Shown here piece after piece: positions 1-6,980 of a DNA stretch of 8,173 nucleotides. The stretch covers positions 1 through 8,173 of the forward strand of contig JBMHCC010000005.1 of NCBI GenBank assembly GCA_049890115.1, in the 5' to 3' direction. A program made the translations under genes and the position numbers. Position 1 is the stretch's first letter; each line of letters starts with the position of its first letter. The notes under the pieces were generated by a model. It was given only the letters and a program-made list of their open reading frames with translations. It was not told the DNA's origin and did no database searches. This DNA is from UBA685 sp049890115 (GTDB lineage: Bacteria; Pseudomonadota; Alphaproteobacteria; Puniceispirillales; Puniceispirillaceae).

Positions 1-443
1 AATGCCAAATAGCTGATAGGCGTCAAAGGATTATGCCAACGTGCCACAGTTTTCAATGACGCATAAATCATCGCTGTACAGTAAATCGTAGCAAGACACA
101 GACCGGCAACAATTATCCCAGCCCATAATGGTACAGGGCCAACAAAATAATCATAAGCAAACCACGCCACAATGGCACCCAGTGTGACAACCGCCAAAAC
201 ACCTTCGCGGCTAAGCCAGCTTGACCGCCATTGTGATAACGCACGCCAAGCACGCTCTGGATGGCCCAGGTGAAATGTTGATGATAACAAGCCAGCACCT
301 GAAAAAACTAAGATGGTGCCAAGTGCCAATGCCATTGCAAAAAACCCATCAAGCGTGACAAGATTCAGCACGACCAATGTTGCCAGACCAAATCCGAAAC
401 CTGACATCACCGTAAAGAAAATAATGGAAAAAGCCGGATACAT
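1..443 (-). CDS. soeC: SoeC, DmsC-like membrane anchor subunit of sulfite dehydrogenase (partial, 3' end beyond the left edge)
   Basis: Membrane subunit that anchors the SoeAB catalytic dimer to the inner face of the cytoplasmic membrane and passes electrons to quinone. Reading the minus strand from the ATG at 443-441 gives 147 residues before the window ends; the family is usually about 300 residues, so roughly half is missing. Hydrophobic stretches at about residues 5-30, 36-54, 82-101 and 104-128 look like four membrane helices. Between helices 2 and 3 lies STFHLGHPERAWRAL (55-69) followed by WLSRE (76-80), the signature loop of DmsC/SoeC-type subunits. The start is fixed by a perfect AGGAGG (plus-strand 450-455), six bases upstream and inside the last codons of soeB. 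The ATG shares one base with the soeB stop (TAATG), so translation is probably coupled. Assignment to SoeC rather than another DmsC-type anchor rests on its partner subunits. Confidence 0.9.
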   Translation of the reverse strand, partial: MYPAFSIIFFTVMSGFGFGLATLVVLNLVTLDGFFAMALALGTILVFSGAGLLSSTFHLGHPERAWRALSQWRSSWLSREGVLAVVTLGAIVAWFAYDYFVGPVPLWAGIIVAGLCLATIYCTAMIYASLKTVARWHNPLTPISYLA

Positions 444-1207
444 TATGCGCCTCCTGATAGCTTATCAAGGGTGTTATCAACCCATTTCCAGAAACCAGTT
501 GGTTGTGCTGCCTCAGCCATTGCCACAAGCGATGCAGACGCATCATCTTCGATGTGACGTGGGCGTGGCGGCAGATATTTATTAACAGGCTTTGTGCCCT
601 GCTCTGGCATCAAATCAATGCCGCCTCTGGCAGCAACAAGCAAAGATACCTCTGATTGCGGGTCACCTAAATCACCGAAATGACGAGCATTGGTCGGACA
701 GGTGCGCACACAAGCAGGCTGTCTGTCTTCTTCTGGCAAATTATCATTATAAATACGATCCACACATAAGGTACATTTTTTCATGACCTGCTCTGCTGGA
801 TCCATTTCTCTTGCGCCATAAGGGCATGACCACGCACATAGGCCGCAACCAATACACCAATCTTCATTGACCAGCACAATACCATCTTCAGCCCGCTTAT
901 AAGATGCCCCTGTTGGACAGACAGTCACACATGGTGCGTCTTCACAATGCAAACATGATTTTGGGAAATGCACAGTGCGTGATTGCGCATCTGGCTGTTC
1001 AATTGGCGTTACTTCATAGCTATGAACACGGTTGAGCCATGAGCCAGATGGTGCCGCCCCATAGGCATCACTATCTGATAATGGTGCACCATAACCTGAG
1101 GTGTTCCATTCTTTACAATTCACAACACAAGCATGACAACCGACACAAATATCAAGATCGATAACCAGCCCTAATTTAATCGCTTGTGGTTCAGGTAATG
1201 ATGTCAT
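443..1207 (-). CDS. soeB: SoeB, four-cluster [4Fe-4S] ferredoxin-like subunit of sulfite dehydrogenase
   Basis: Electron-transfer subunit of 254 residues that links the molybdenum site of SoeA to the membrane subunit. Four cysteine groups typical of the DmsB/NrfC/PsrB family are visible: C21-x2-C24-x2-C27-x3-C31; C85-x2-C88-x4-C93-x3-C97; C118-x2-C121-x2-C124-x3-C128; and C145-x2-C148 with C166-x3-C170. Cross-pairing of these groups gives four [4Fe-4S] clusters in the family. There is no signal peptide, in keeping with a cytoplasmic location. The C-terminal tail (about 205-254) is low in cysteine and probably contacts SoeC. The start ATG overlaps the soeA stop by four bases (ATGA), and GAGGGA (plus-strand 1214-1219) sits six bases upstream inside soeA. 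The family call is very secure; the sulfite role is taken from the company it keeps. Confidence 0.93.
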   Translation of the reverse strand: MTSLPEPQAIKLGLVIDLDICVGCHACVVNCKEWNTSGYGAPLSDSDAYGAAPSGSWLNRVHSYEVTPIEQPDAQSRTVHFPKSCLHCEDAPCVTVCPTGASYKRAEDGIVLVNEDWCIGCGLCAWSCPYGAREMDPAEQVMKKCTLCVDRIYNDNLPEEDRQPACVRTCPTNARHFGDLGDPQSEVSLLVAARGGIDLMPEQGTKPVNKYLPPRPRHIEDDASASLVAMAEAAQPTGFWKWVDNTLDKLSGGA

Positions 1208-4071
1208 GATTTATCCCTCGCGGCATTTGTCCAACGCAGCCCATAGCGAACTGTCTCATCTGTTGGCTGCATATTTGGTAATTCTGCTGGACTGTCAAAT
1301 TGTGGTTGGCTTGCCAGATGAGCTGGCGGTGCTGTTTTTTCCATCTTGATTTTCAGATCATACCAGGCTGCCTGACCGGTAATTGGGTCTGAATTTGACC
1401 AGCGTAACCCATCACCTTTTGGCGGCAATAATTCATGAATAAGATGGTTCAGCAAAAAGCCCTTATTTGATTCAGGCGCATCATCAGATAGGCGCCATGA
1501 TCCTTTTTTCTTGCCAATCGCATTCCATGTCCAGACCGTATCTTTATTCACGCCATGCATCACACAAATCGGGACTGTGATTGTGCCATGATGAGATGTC
1601 AGCTTGGCCCAATCACCTTCGCTGAGATCATGTTTTTCAGCTAGTTCGGTGGAAATAAATAACGGGTTATAGCCATGAATTTGACGCAACCACGCATTTT
1701 GTGAACCCCATGAATGATACATTGCCATCGGGCGCTGCGTTAGCGCAAAGACAGGATAATCATCATCATCTAATGCAGCACCTTCAAATGGCGCATACCA
1801 ACTTGGCAAAGGTGTGAAGCAGCTAGCCAGCTGGTCACGTAAATGATCTGGCGGCTGATGCGCCCCATGACCTTCTGCTGCTAGTTTGAATTTCTGCAAT
1901 ACTTCTGAATAAATCTGGAAATCATAAGGTTGTGGGCTGTCATAAAAACCCATTTCAACGGCAAATTCCTGATAAGCCATATTGGCATGTTTGAAAAAGC
2001 GTGCTTCTTCAGGCACATCGTGATGCCAGAAACCACCATTTTCAATATAGCTATCTAGCTGTGCATCATTTACCTCACCACGGCCAGATTTTGAACCATC
2101 CTTGCCTCTGAAACCAGCCAATGGACCAATATCTGGTTTGCGCAAATGATTGATAATATAATCACCATAATCTTTGAATTTTGCACTACCATCTTCATTG
2201 ACCATACCAGGCAGGCCAAGACGTGCCCCAATATCAAGAAGCACAGACTGGAAACCGCGCACATCCCTATCAGGCGGACATACTGGCCAGCGAATAGCAT
2301 CAGCGACAGCATCTGGCTCACAAATCGGCCTATCTAGCAATGAAATACAATCATGACGTTCCAAATAAGTCGTATCTGGCAAGATGATATCAGCATAATC
2401 CACCATCTCAGAGGCATAGGCATCTGAATAGACAATCTTTGGTATCTTATAGCTACCATCCTCATTCGTCGCTGTCAGCATCTCTATCATGCCAGCGCTG
2501 TTCATTGAGGAGTTCCAGGCCATATTCGCCATATACATAAATAGCATATCAACTGGATAAGGGTCACCTGCATAGGCATTTGATATCACCATATGCATTA
2601 GGCCATGAGCTGATAATGGCGCATCCCATGAATAGGCCTTATCAATGCGTAATGGCTGTCCTTTATCATCAACAATCAAATCTTCAGGGCCCATCACATA
2701 GCCTAAAGGAGCACCTTTTAGCGGTGTATTTGGTGCAACTTGATCAAGGCGTCCAGCTGGCTTTGGATGGATTTCAGCAGGCTTTGGATAAGGCGGCTTA
2801 AAGCGGAAACCGCCTGGCACTTCAACAGAGCCCAAAAGCAACTGTAATACATGCAAGGCACGGCAAGTTTGGAAACCGTTTGAATGCGCTGAGATGCCAC
2901 GCATCGCATGCATCGAAACAGGCCTGCCAATCATTTTGTCATGGCGTTTGCCTTTCCAATCTGTCCAAGGCTGATCAATGACGACCTCTTTTTCAAAGGC
3001 AGCTTCAGCCAGCATTGCGGCAAATTGACGGATGCGATTTGCTGAAATACCAGTTTTATCAGCCACAGCCTCAGGGGCATAATCATCACGCATATAGGCA
3101 TCAACCATAAGCTGGAATACCGGCACAGCCTTTGCGCCATCACCAAGTGCTATTTCCTTTGTCAGATCAGGCTGAATATCAGGGCTATCAGATGGCACAG
3201 CTTTGCCAGTTGCTCTGTCAATCACTTGTGTATTGCCAGCATCATCACGCCAGAATAAACCGTGATTAGCAGCACCTTCATTCTGAATCACCAGCCATGG
3301 CACATTAGTATAGCGCGTTAAATAGGCCAGATCGATTTTACCAGCCATCATTAATTCACGAATCACAGACAGAATAAACAACCCATCCATGCCAGGGGTA
3401 ATACCATACCAATCATCAGATACAGCCGCATAACCAGTCTGAACTGGATTGACCGAGACGACTTTCACGCCTCTTTGTTTTAGCCGGCCAAGACCCATTT
3501 TAATCGGGTTAGAATCATGATCTTCTGCCACACCAAACAAAACAAAACATTCTGTTCGCTCCCAATCAGCAGACCCAAATTCCCAAAAGGCACCACCAAG
3601 TGTGTAAATACCGCCAGCTGCCATATTAACAGAACAAAAGCCGCCATGGGCTGCGAAATTTGGTGTGCCAAATTGGGTTGCCCACCAGCCTGTCAGAGCC
3701 TGTGATTGGTCACGGCCTGTAAAAAATGCCAATTTGCGTGGATCAGTTGAACGAATTTTGGCTAAATCATCAGCTACCTCAGATAGCGCTTCATCCCAGC
3801 TAATGGCCTCAAACTCGCCAGAGCCACGCGGGCCAACACGCCGCAAAGGCGATGTCAGGCGCGCTGGTGAATAATGTTGCATAATCCCAGCTGATCCCTT
3901 GGCACATAACACGCCCTGATTAACAGGATGATCACGGTTGCCCTCGATATAGCGCACCTGACCATCACGCATATGCACATTAATGCCGCAACGACAGGCA
4001 CACATATAGCAAGTGGTCTTATGGACTTCATCTCCCACTTTTGGAGAGGCATCTAGCTCAGGTTGCTTCAT
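1204..4071 (-). CDS. soeA: SoeA, molybdopterin catalytic subunit of cytoplasmic membrane-bound sulfite dehydrogenase
   Basis: Catalytic subunit (955 residues) of the complex iron-sulfur molybdoenzyme (DMSO reductase) family, predicted to oxidise sulfite to sulfate in the cytoplasm. The N-terminal [4Fe-4S] domain shows C21-x2-C24-x3-C28 and C56 with K58 beside it, the usual electron-relay lysine position. HGGFCSVN places C146 where this family has its molybdenum ligand. The dinucleotide-binding C-terminal domain spans about 768-885 and includes TQRPMAMYHSWGSQNAW. No twin-arginine signal precedes the first cluster, unlike periplasmic relatives such as thiosulfate or polysulfide reductases, which fits SoeA known from Allochromatium and roseobacters. 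It lies 44 bases after pta; GAGGA (plus-strand 4081-4085) is nine bases before the ATG. Length and partners match SoeABC. Another sulfur-compound molybdoenzyme cannot be excluded from sequence alone, but the taurine-type neighbours favour sulfite. Confidence 0.9.
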   Translation of the reverse strand: MKQPELDASPKVGDEVHKTTCYMCACRCGINVHMRDGQVRYIEGNRDHPVNQGVLCAKGSAGIMQHYSPARLTSPLRRVGPRGSGEFEAISWDEALSEVADDLAKIRSTDPRKLAFFTGRDQSQALTGWWATQFGTPNFAAHGGFCSVNMAAGGIYTLGGAFWEFGSADWERTECFVLFGVAEDHDSNPIKMGLGRLKQRGVKVVSVNPVQTGYAAVSDDWYGITPGMDGLFILSVIRELMMAGKIDLAYLTRYTNVPWLVIQNEGAANHGLFWRDDAGNTQVIDRATGKAVPSDSPDIQPDLTKEIALGDGAKAVPVFQLMVDAYMRDDYAPEAVADKTGISANRIRQFAAMLAEAAFEKEVVIDQPWTDWKGKRHDKMIGRPVSMHAMRGISAHSNGFQTCRALHVLQLLLGSVEVPGGFRFKPPYPKPAEIHPKPAGRLDQVAPNTPLKGAPLGYVMGPEDLIVDDKGQPLRIDKAYSWDAPLSAHGLMHMVISNAYAGDPYPVDMLFMYMANMAWNSSMNSAGMIEMLTATNEDGSYKIPKIVYSDAYASEMVDYADIILPDTTYLERHDCISLLDRPICEPDAVADAIRWPVCPPDRDVRGFQSVLLDIGARLGLPGMVNEDGSAKFKDYGDYIINHLRKPDIGPLAGFRGKDGSKSGRGEVNDAQLDSYIENGGFWHHDVPEEARFFKHANMAYQEFAVEMGFYDSPQPYDFQIYSEVLQKFKLAAEGHGAHQPPDHLRDQLASCFTPLPSWYAPFEGAALDDDDYPVFALTQRPMAMYHSWGSQNAWLRQIHGYNPLFISTELAEKHDLSEGDWAKLTSHHGTITVPICVMHGVNKDTVWTWNAIGKKKGSWRLSDDAPESNKGFLLNHLIHELLPPKGDGLRWSNSDPITGQAAWYDLKIKMEKTAPPAHLASQPQFDSPAELPNMQPTDETVRYGLRWTNAARDKS

Positions 4072-4115
4072 AATAGTTAGTCCTCATCTTCTTATCAGGG
4101 CTATTTGGTCTGACT

Positions 4116-5045
4116 TTATTGTTGGATAATGGCACCAAGTGCTATCGATGCCAAACGCGCCGGTGCTGGATCTGAGCGGCTTGTTAAAATGATCGGCAAA
4201 CGCGCGCCCATTACCAAACCAGCAGCACAACCACCACCAAACCAAACCAACGATTTAAATGCGATATTGCCTGATACAATATCGGGAACAATCAGGCCAT
4301 TTGCTTGTCCTGCCACAGCTGAATCTGTCATGCCTTTTTGTTCAACAGCTTGTGGGGCGATAGCCAAATCAAGCGATAATGGACCTTCATAATAGGCCTT
4401 GTCATCTTTATCTGACGCCATTTGCGCAATCTGTGCAGCTTCAATAGAAGATGGCACTGACTCTATTTGTGATTCTGTCGCAGATAAAATAGCTATTTTG
4501 GGCTGCTCTATGCCGATAGCACGTGCTAGTTGAGCCACATTCACTGCAGCAGCGGCCTTTGTCTCCGGATTTGGCGCAACATTCACAGCGCCATCTGATA
4601 TCATCAGCGGCAATGACCCATCAGGCGGAAACAGCGCGAATACATGAACCATACGCTGATCTGTGCGCATGCCGGCATCACGATGAACCAAAGCGCCCAT
4701 GAAAATATCAGTGTGAAGCTGACCTTTGACAAAGCCACGCACGACATCCTGTTTGGCCAAAGATACCGCATGATCAATCGCTGCCTTCTCGCCTATCACA
4801 TCATGGATGACACAGCCTTCAAGAGACAGATTATGATCATCTGCTATTGCTTGCATCTCATCTGATTCACCAATGAGATGCGGGATAACCAGACCGGCCT
4901 CGCTAGCTTGCAGAGCAGAGCTGATAACCGCAAGACTGGTTGCCCGCACAAATGCCATTGGCACAGCATTTTGCCCTTTTGCAAGCGCCAACAACCAATC
5001 AGGACAGCTTGGCGTTGCTGCACTCAGAAAACCAGTGGAAGTCAT
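4116..5045 (-). CDS. pta: Short-form phosphate acetyltransferase (phosphate acetyl/butyryltransferase family)
   Basis: Cytoplasmic enzyme (309 residues) predicted to convert acetyl phosphate and CoA to acetyl-CoA and phosphate. It is the single-domain form found in sulfonate degraders, without the N-terminal regulatory region of the long enterobacterial Pta. Visible family motifs are GFVKGQLHTD (104-113), the SDGAVNVAPNPETK block (150-163), PKIAILSATE (182-191), GPLSLDLAI (221-229) and, near the C-terminus, ANGLIVPD (248-255) and GARLPIILTSRSD (280-292). In the Xsc route acetyl phosphate is released from sulfoacetaldehyde, and Pta captures it; the neighbouring sulfite dehydrogenase deals with the other product. 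The ATG is preceded by AAAGGGGA (plus-strand 5057-5064) at an 11-base spacing, slightly long. It is probably the first gene of a pta-soeABC transcript, as a candidate operator and promoter lie just upstream. A phosphate butyryltransferase or other acyl specificity cannot be ruled out by sequence. Confidence 0.87.
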   Translation of the reverse strand: MTSTGFLSAATPSCPDWLLALAKGQNAVPMAFVRATSLAVISSALQASEAGLVIPHLIGESDEMQAIADDHNLSLEGCVIHDVIGEKAAIDHAVSLAKQDVVRGFVKGQLHTDIFMGALVHRDAGMRTDQRMVHVFALFPPDGSLPLMISDGAVNVAPNPETKAAAAVNVAQLARAIGIEQPKIAILSATESQIESVPSSIEAAQIAQMASDKDDKAYYEGPLSLDLAIAPQAVEQKGMTDSAVAGQANGLIVPDIVSGNIAFKSLVWFGGGCAAGLVMGARLPIILTSRSDPAPARLASIALGAIIQQ

Positions 5046-5097
5046 CGTGACGAATGTCCCCTTTTGATGAAAAAGTTACACTGTATTTATTCAGCGC

Positions 5098-5116
5098 AAT
5101 CATATAATCCCCTAAC
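5098..5116 (-). promoter_or_regulatory. Candidate pta-soeABC promoter block (GTTAGG...TTATATGATT)
   Basis: On the minus strand GTTAGG (5116-5111) is followed after three bases by TTATATGATT (5107-5098). The segment contains TATGAT (5104-5099), a five-of-six match to the bacterial -10 hexamer. No good -35 hexamer lies 16-18 bases upstream, as expected for an activator-dependent promoter. The same arrangement recurs in front of the divergent aminotransferase gene. Assignment as a promoter is inference. Confidence 0.4.
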
Positions 5117-5148
5117 GCTAATTTGGCAGGAAATCAGATGTTCCTTGA

Positions 5149-5178
5149 GTGCCAGATAGCAATCAAGATGGTGCCAGA
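5149..5178 (-). promoter_or_regulatory. Candidate MocR/TauR-type operator upstream of pta: two TCTGGCAC direct repeats, 22-base period
   Basis: On the minus strand TCTGGCAC occurs at 5178-5171 and again at 5156-5149, identical octamers exactly 22 bases (two helical turns) apart. MocR/GabR-type regulators are known to bind direct repeats, and I recall a CTGGAC-type half-site for TauR of Rhodobacter capsulatus, close to the CTGGCAC core here. The pair lies about 100 bases upstream of the pta ATG and about 45 bases upstream of the candidate -10, a position suited to activation. A matching pair lies before the aminotransferase gene. Confidence 0.55.
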
Positions 5179-5218
5179 GAGACAGCAGGCCAGTCAAGCA
5201 GATTGCCGGCTTGATTGC
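5159..5218 (-). repeat. Nine-base inverted repeat spanning the 3' end of the regulator gene
   Basis: GCAATCAAG (plus-strand 5159-5167) and its exact reverse complement CTTGATTGC (5210-5218) flank a 42-base interval containing the regulator stop codon and the distal TCTGGCAC repeat. The loop is too long and the downstream sequence lacks a T run, so it is not a classical terminator. It could be a chance match or a loose RNA stem. Confidence 0.3.
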
Positions 5219-6711
5219 CTGTTATGATGTTCATTTGCTAGCTGGTGGAAAATACGCACCAAAATGGCAAACCCTTTAGGGATTTTTGTCTCATCAATTG
5301 ATGAATAGGCAATTCTGAAATAATTCATCTTTGGCTCTGATGGGTCAAAAAACACATCGCCAGCTTCGATAAGCACCCCTTGTTCTGCCGCCTGTTTTGC
5401 CAAGATTCGGCTATCTAGCCAATCAGGGCCTTCAATCCAAAAGCTTGTGCCACCAAAATGAGAGGCTGTCTGATGAAATAAAGGCTCTTTGGCAAGCAAA
5501 TCTTGTAAGACCTGACGGCGACGTTCCAGATGTCGGCGCAGACGGCGTAATTGGGCCTCATAATGACCTAAAGCCAAGAAATAGGCAGCCGTGCGCTGCG
5601 TATGGCCTGGCGGGTGACGCAATATCAGATGACGCAATGAGCGTGCTTGCTGCATTAAAAAAGGTGATGCGACAAGATAGCCAAGCCGCAAACCTGGGAA
5701 TAAGGATTTTGACAAGCTGCCAACATAAATCACATGACCTGTTTTATCGAGTGATTTCAAAGCAGGTGACGGCTTCTCGATAAAATTCATCTCAAATTCA
5801 TAATCATCTTCGACAATTAAAAAATTATATTTCTGTGCCAATGCCAACAAATCACGCCGCCGCTCCAATGACATGGTCGTGGTGGTGGGGCATTGATGTG
5901 AGGGGGTGATGCAGACAATATCTGCCTTTGCAAGTACCGCCTCATTTAGCACCATACCTTCATTATCAAGCGGCTGAGAGATGATCTTTTTTGTGCGACG
6001 CCCCAATATATCACGCAAATCTGGATAAGATGGCTCTTCGATAATCACCGTTTTGCTCTCATCAATCAGTAATTGCGCCACTAAATATAAGGCATTCTGG
6101 GCACCAAGTGTGACCAGAATCTGATCAGATGTAACCTGAATGCCGCGTCGGGGCAGGCTGCGTGAACAGATGTAATTAACCAGCATCGGGTCATCATGAA
6201 AGCCAAAATCACCAACCGTATTGCCAAAATCACGCAAACCGAGTGCTTGGCGCGAACAATCGCGCCATTGCGAATGCGCAAATAACGTGCTGTCTGTCTG
6301 GCCATAAATGAAAGGATAATCATATTCGCGCCAATTAACTGGTTTTTGCACTAGCCTGATATCGCTGACAGGGGCAACCAGCTTATCTGACCAATCAACT
6401 AGCTCTTCTGCTAGTGCCTCATCATCTGAGTATGACGCGCTCTCTAGCCTGCCAACTGGCGCATGCTGGCTGACAACATAGCCAGAGCGAGGGCGTGCCT
6501 CGATATATTCATTATCAATAAGCGCTTGATAAGCCAGATTGACCGTATTGCGTGAAACACTTAGCTGGACTGATAATTCGCGTGATGACGGCAATTTATC
6601 ACCAGGCATCAAAATACGCTTTAGGATTGATTCGACAAAAATTTGCCGAATTTGCATCTGCAGAGATGTTTTTGCATTTTTATCTAATGAAAAAATCAGT
6701 TTTTCAAGCAT
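5194..6711 (-). CDS. tauR: MocR/GabR-family transcriptional regulator, TauR-like
   Basis: Predicted regulator of the surrounding sulfonate genes. From the ATG at 6711 it is 505 residues: an N-terminal GntR-type winged helix (about 13-83, with LPSSRELSVQLSVSRNTV as the recognition region), a linker to about 135, then a fold-type-I aminotransferase domain. In that domain TPSHQCPTT (269-277), EDDYE (301-305, D302 expected to face the PLP ring nitrogen) and GSLSKS (331-336, K335 the PLP lysine) are intact, so it should bind PLP. An in-frame GTG at 6783 would add 24 residues. I prefer the ATG because the GTG has no visible ribosome site and lies right beside the operator, whereas AAAAGG precedes the ATG and the winged helix begins shortly after it. 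Divergent placement next to an aminotransferase is the usual tauR arrangement. The effector (taurine or a relative, perhaps as a PLP adduct) is inferred; a GABA or beta-alanine sensor is the alternative. Confidence 0.85.
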   Translation of the reverse strand: MLEKLIFSLDKNAKTSLQMQIRQIFVESILKRILMPGDKLPSSRELSVQLSVSRNTVNLAYQALIDNEYIEARPRSGYVVSQHAPVGRLESASYSDDEALAEELVDWSDKLVAPVSDIRLVQKPVNWREYDYPFIYGQTDSTLFAHSQWRDCSRQALGLRDFGNTVGDFGFHDDPMLVNYICSRSLPRRGIQVTSDQILVTLGAQNALYLVAQLLIDESKTVIIEEPSYPDLRDILGRRTKKIISQPLDNEGMVLNEAVLAKADIVCITPSHQCPTTTTMSLERRRDLLALAQKYNFLIVEDDYEFEMNFIEKPSPALKSLDKTGHVIYVGSLSKSLFPGLRLGYLVASPFLMQQARSLRHLILRHPPGHTQRTAAYFLALGHYEAQLRRLRRHLERRRQVLQDLLAKEPLFHQTASHFGGTSFWIEGPDWLDSRILAKQAAEQGVLIEAGDVFFDPSEPKMNYFRIAYSSIDETKIPKGFAILVRIFHQLANEHHNRQSSRQSA

Positions 6712-6796
6712 TGAAAATTTCGCCTTTTCATTGCGCCCTTGTGCCTCTTTATGCCCAAAAACAGCCAATTTTCTGGATTTCACACTAGGCTGTTAA

Positions 6797-6826
6797 TCTG
6801 GCACTAGTCAATCCATTTTCTGGTTC
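6797..6826 (+). promoter_or_regulatory. Candidate MocR/TauR-type operator upstream of the aminotransferase: TCTGGCAC and TCTGGTTC, 22-base period
   Basis: TCTGGCAC (6797-6804) and TCTGGTTC (6819-6826) are spaced exactly 22 bases start to start. The first is identical to both repeats in front of pta, and its ten-base extension ATCTGGCACT (6796-6805) also matches the proximal pta copy. Spacing and orientation relative to the downstream gene are the same at both loci. A binding site for the adjacent MocR protein is the natural reading. The pair also overlaps or lies just downstream of the likely regulator promoter, which would allow autorepression. Confidence 0.55.
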
Positions 6827-6842
6827 TATTCCATTTGGTAAA

Positions 6843-6848
6843 ATTCTA
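6843..6848 (-). promoter_or_regulatory. Candidate extended -10 element of the regulator gene
   Basis: On the minus strand TAGAAT (6848-6843) matches TATAAT in five of six positions and is preceded by TGC, giving an extended -10 motif (TG-N-hexamer). No good -35 is visible. Transcription from here would start before both CTGG repeats, so bound regulator could block its own gene. A second possibility is TTGACT (6811-6806) as a -35 with a poor -10 near 6785. Both are weak predictions. Confidence 0.25.
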
Positions 6849-6853
6849 GCACA

Positions 6854-6871
6854 GTTAGGACTTATCAGATT
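6854..6871 (+). promoter_or_regulatory. Candidate aminotransferase promoter block (GTTAGG...TTATCAGATT)
   Basis: GTTAGG (6854-6859), two bases, then TTATCAGATT (6862-6871) resembles the block in front of pta (GTTAGG, three bases, TTATATGATT). It lies 28 bases after the proximal CTGG repeat and about 110 bases before the start codon. Possible -10 hexamers are TATCAG (6863-6868) and TAAATT (6871-6876), neither strong, consistent with dependence on an activator. Promoter function is inferred from the recurrence. Confidence 0.35.
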
Positions 6872-6967
6872 AAATTATCACATGGTAGTCTGACGAGCTG
6901 GTGATGATAGGGGGCATGTCTTGATAAGTGCCAACATCATCAGGACACAACAACGCTATTTAGCAAG

Positions 6968-6972
6968 AAGGA
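6968..6972 (+). promoter_or_regulatory. Ribosome binding site of the aminotransferase gene
   Basis: AAGGA lies eight bases before the ATG at 6981 and fixes this start; the next in-frame Met (codon 13) lies inside the conserved N-terminal HWMPF motif and has no such site. Confidence 0.75.
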
Positions 6973-6980
6973 TAAAGCCG

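Larger units (their letters stand above)
5046..5193. other. Intergenic region between the regulator gene and pta, probable pta-soeABC promoter region
   Basis: A 148-base gap between two genes on the same strand, long for a simple co-transcribed pair. Reading the minus strand it holds, in order: two TCTGGCAC direct repeats 22 bases apart, the GTTAGG/TTATATGATT block, and the pta ribosome binding site. No GC-rich hairpin followed by a T run is visible, so there is no recognisable intrinsic terminator for the regulator gene. Some transcription may run through from the regulator into pta. Confidence 0.6.
6712..6980. other. Divergent intergenic control region between the regulator and aminotransferase genes
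   Basis: A 269-base non-coding, AT-rich stretch from which both flanking genes are transcribed outward. It contains the in-frame extension up to a GTG at 6783 (probably untranslated), a pair of CTGG-type direct repeats, a candidate plus-strand promoter block, candidate minus-strand promoter elements and the aminotransferase ribosome binding site. I see no small ORF with its own ribosome site and no stable hairpin in it. Confidence 0.7.

Noticed and set aside
313..786. Open frames of 60-90 codons on the plus strand opposite soeC/soeB
   Set aside because: They are antisense to the cysteine clusters and membrane helices of soeB and soeC, with no ribosome sites; they are shadows of the true genes.
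1204..4071. Reading the molybdoenzyme as periplasmic polysulfide, thiosulfate or DMSO reductase
   Set aside because: No twin-arginine signal is present before the first iron-sulfur motif, and the partners (pta, TauR-like regulator, omega-aminotransferase) fit sulfite oxidation; biochemical proof is lacking.
5046..5193. An intrinsic terminator after the regulator gene
   Set aside because: The only stem candidate has a 42-base loop and no following T run on the transcribed strand.
5397..5783. 128-codon open frame on the plus strand opposite the regulator gene
   Set aside because: It lies wholly antisense to a conserved aminotransferase-like domain, has no convincing ribosome site and no recognisable protein features.
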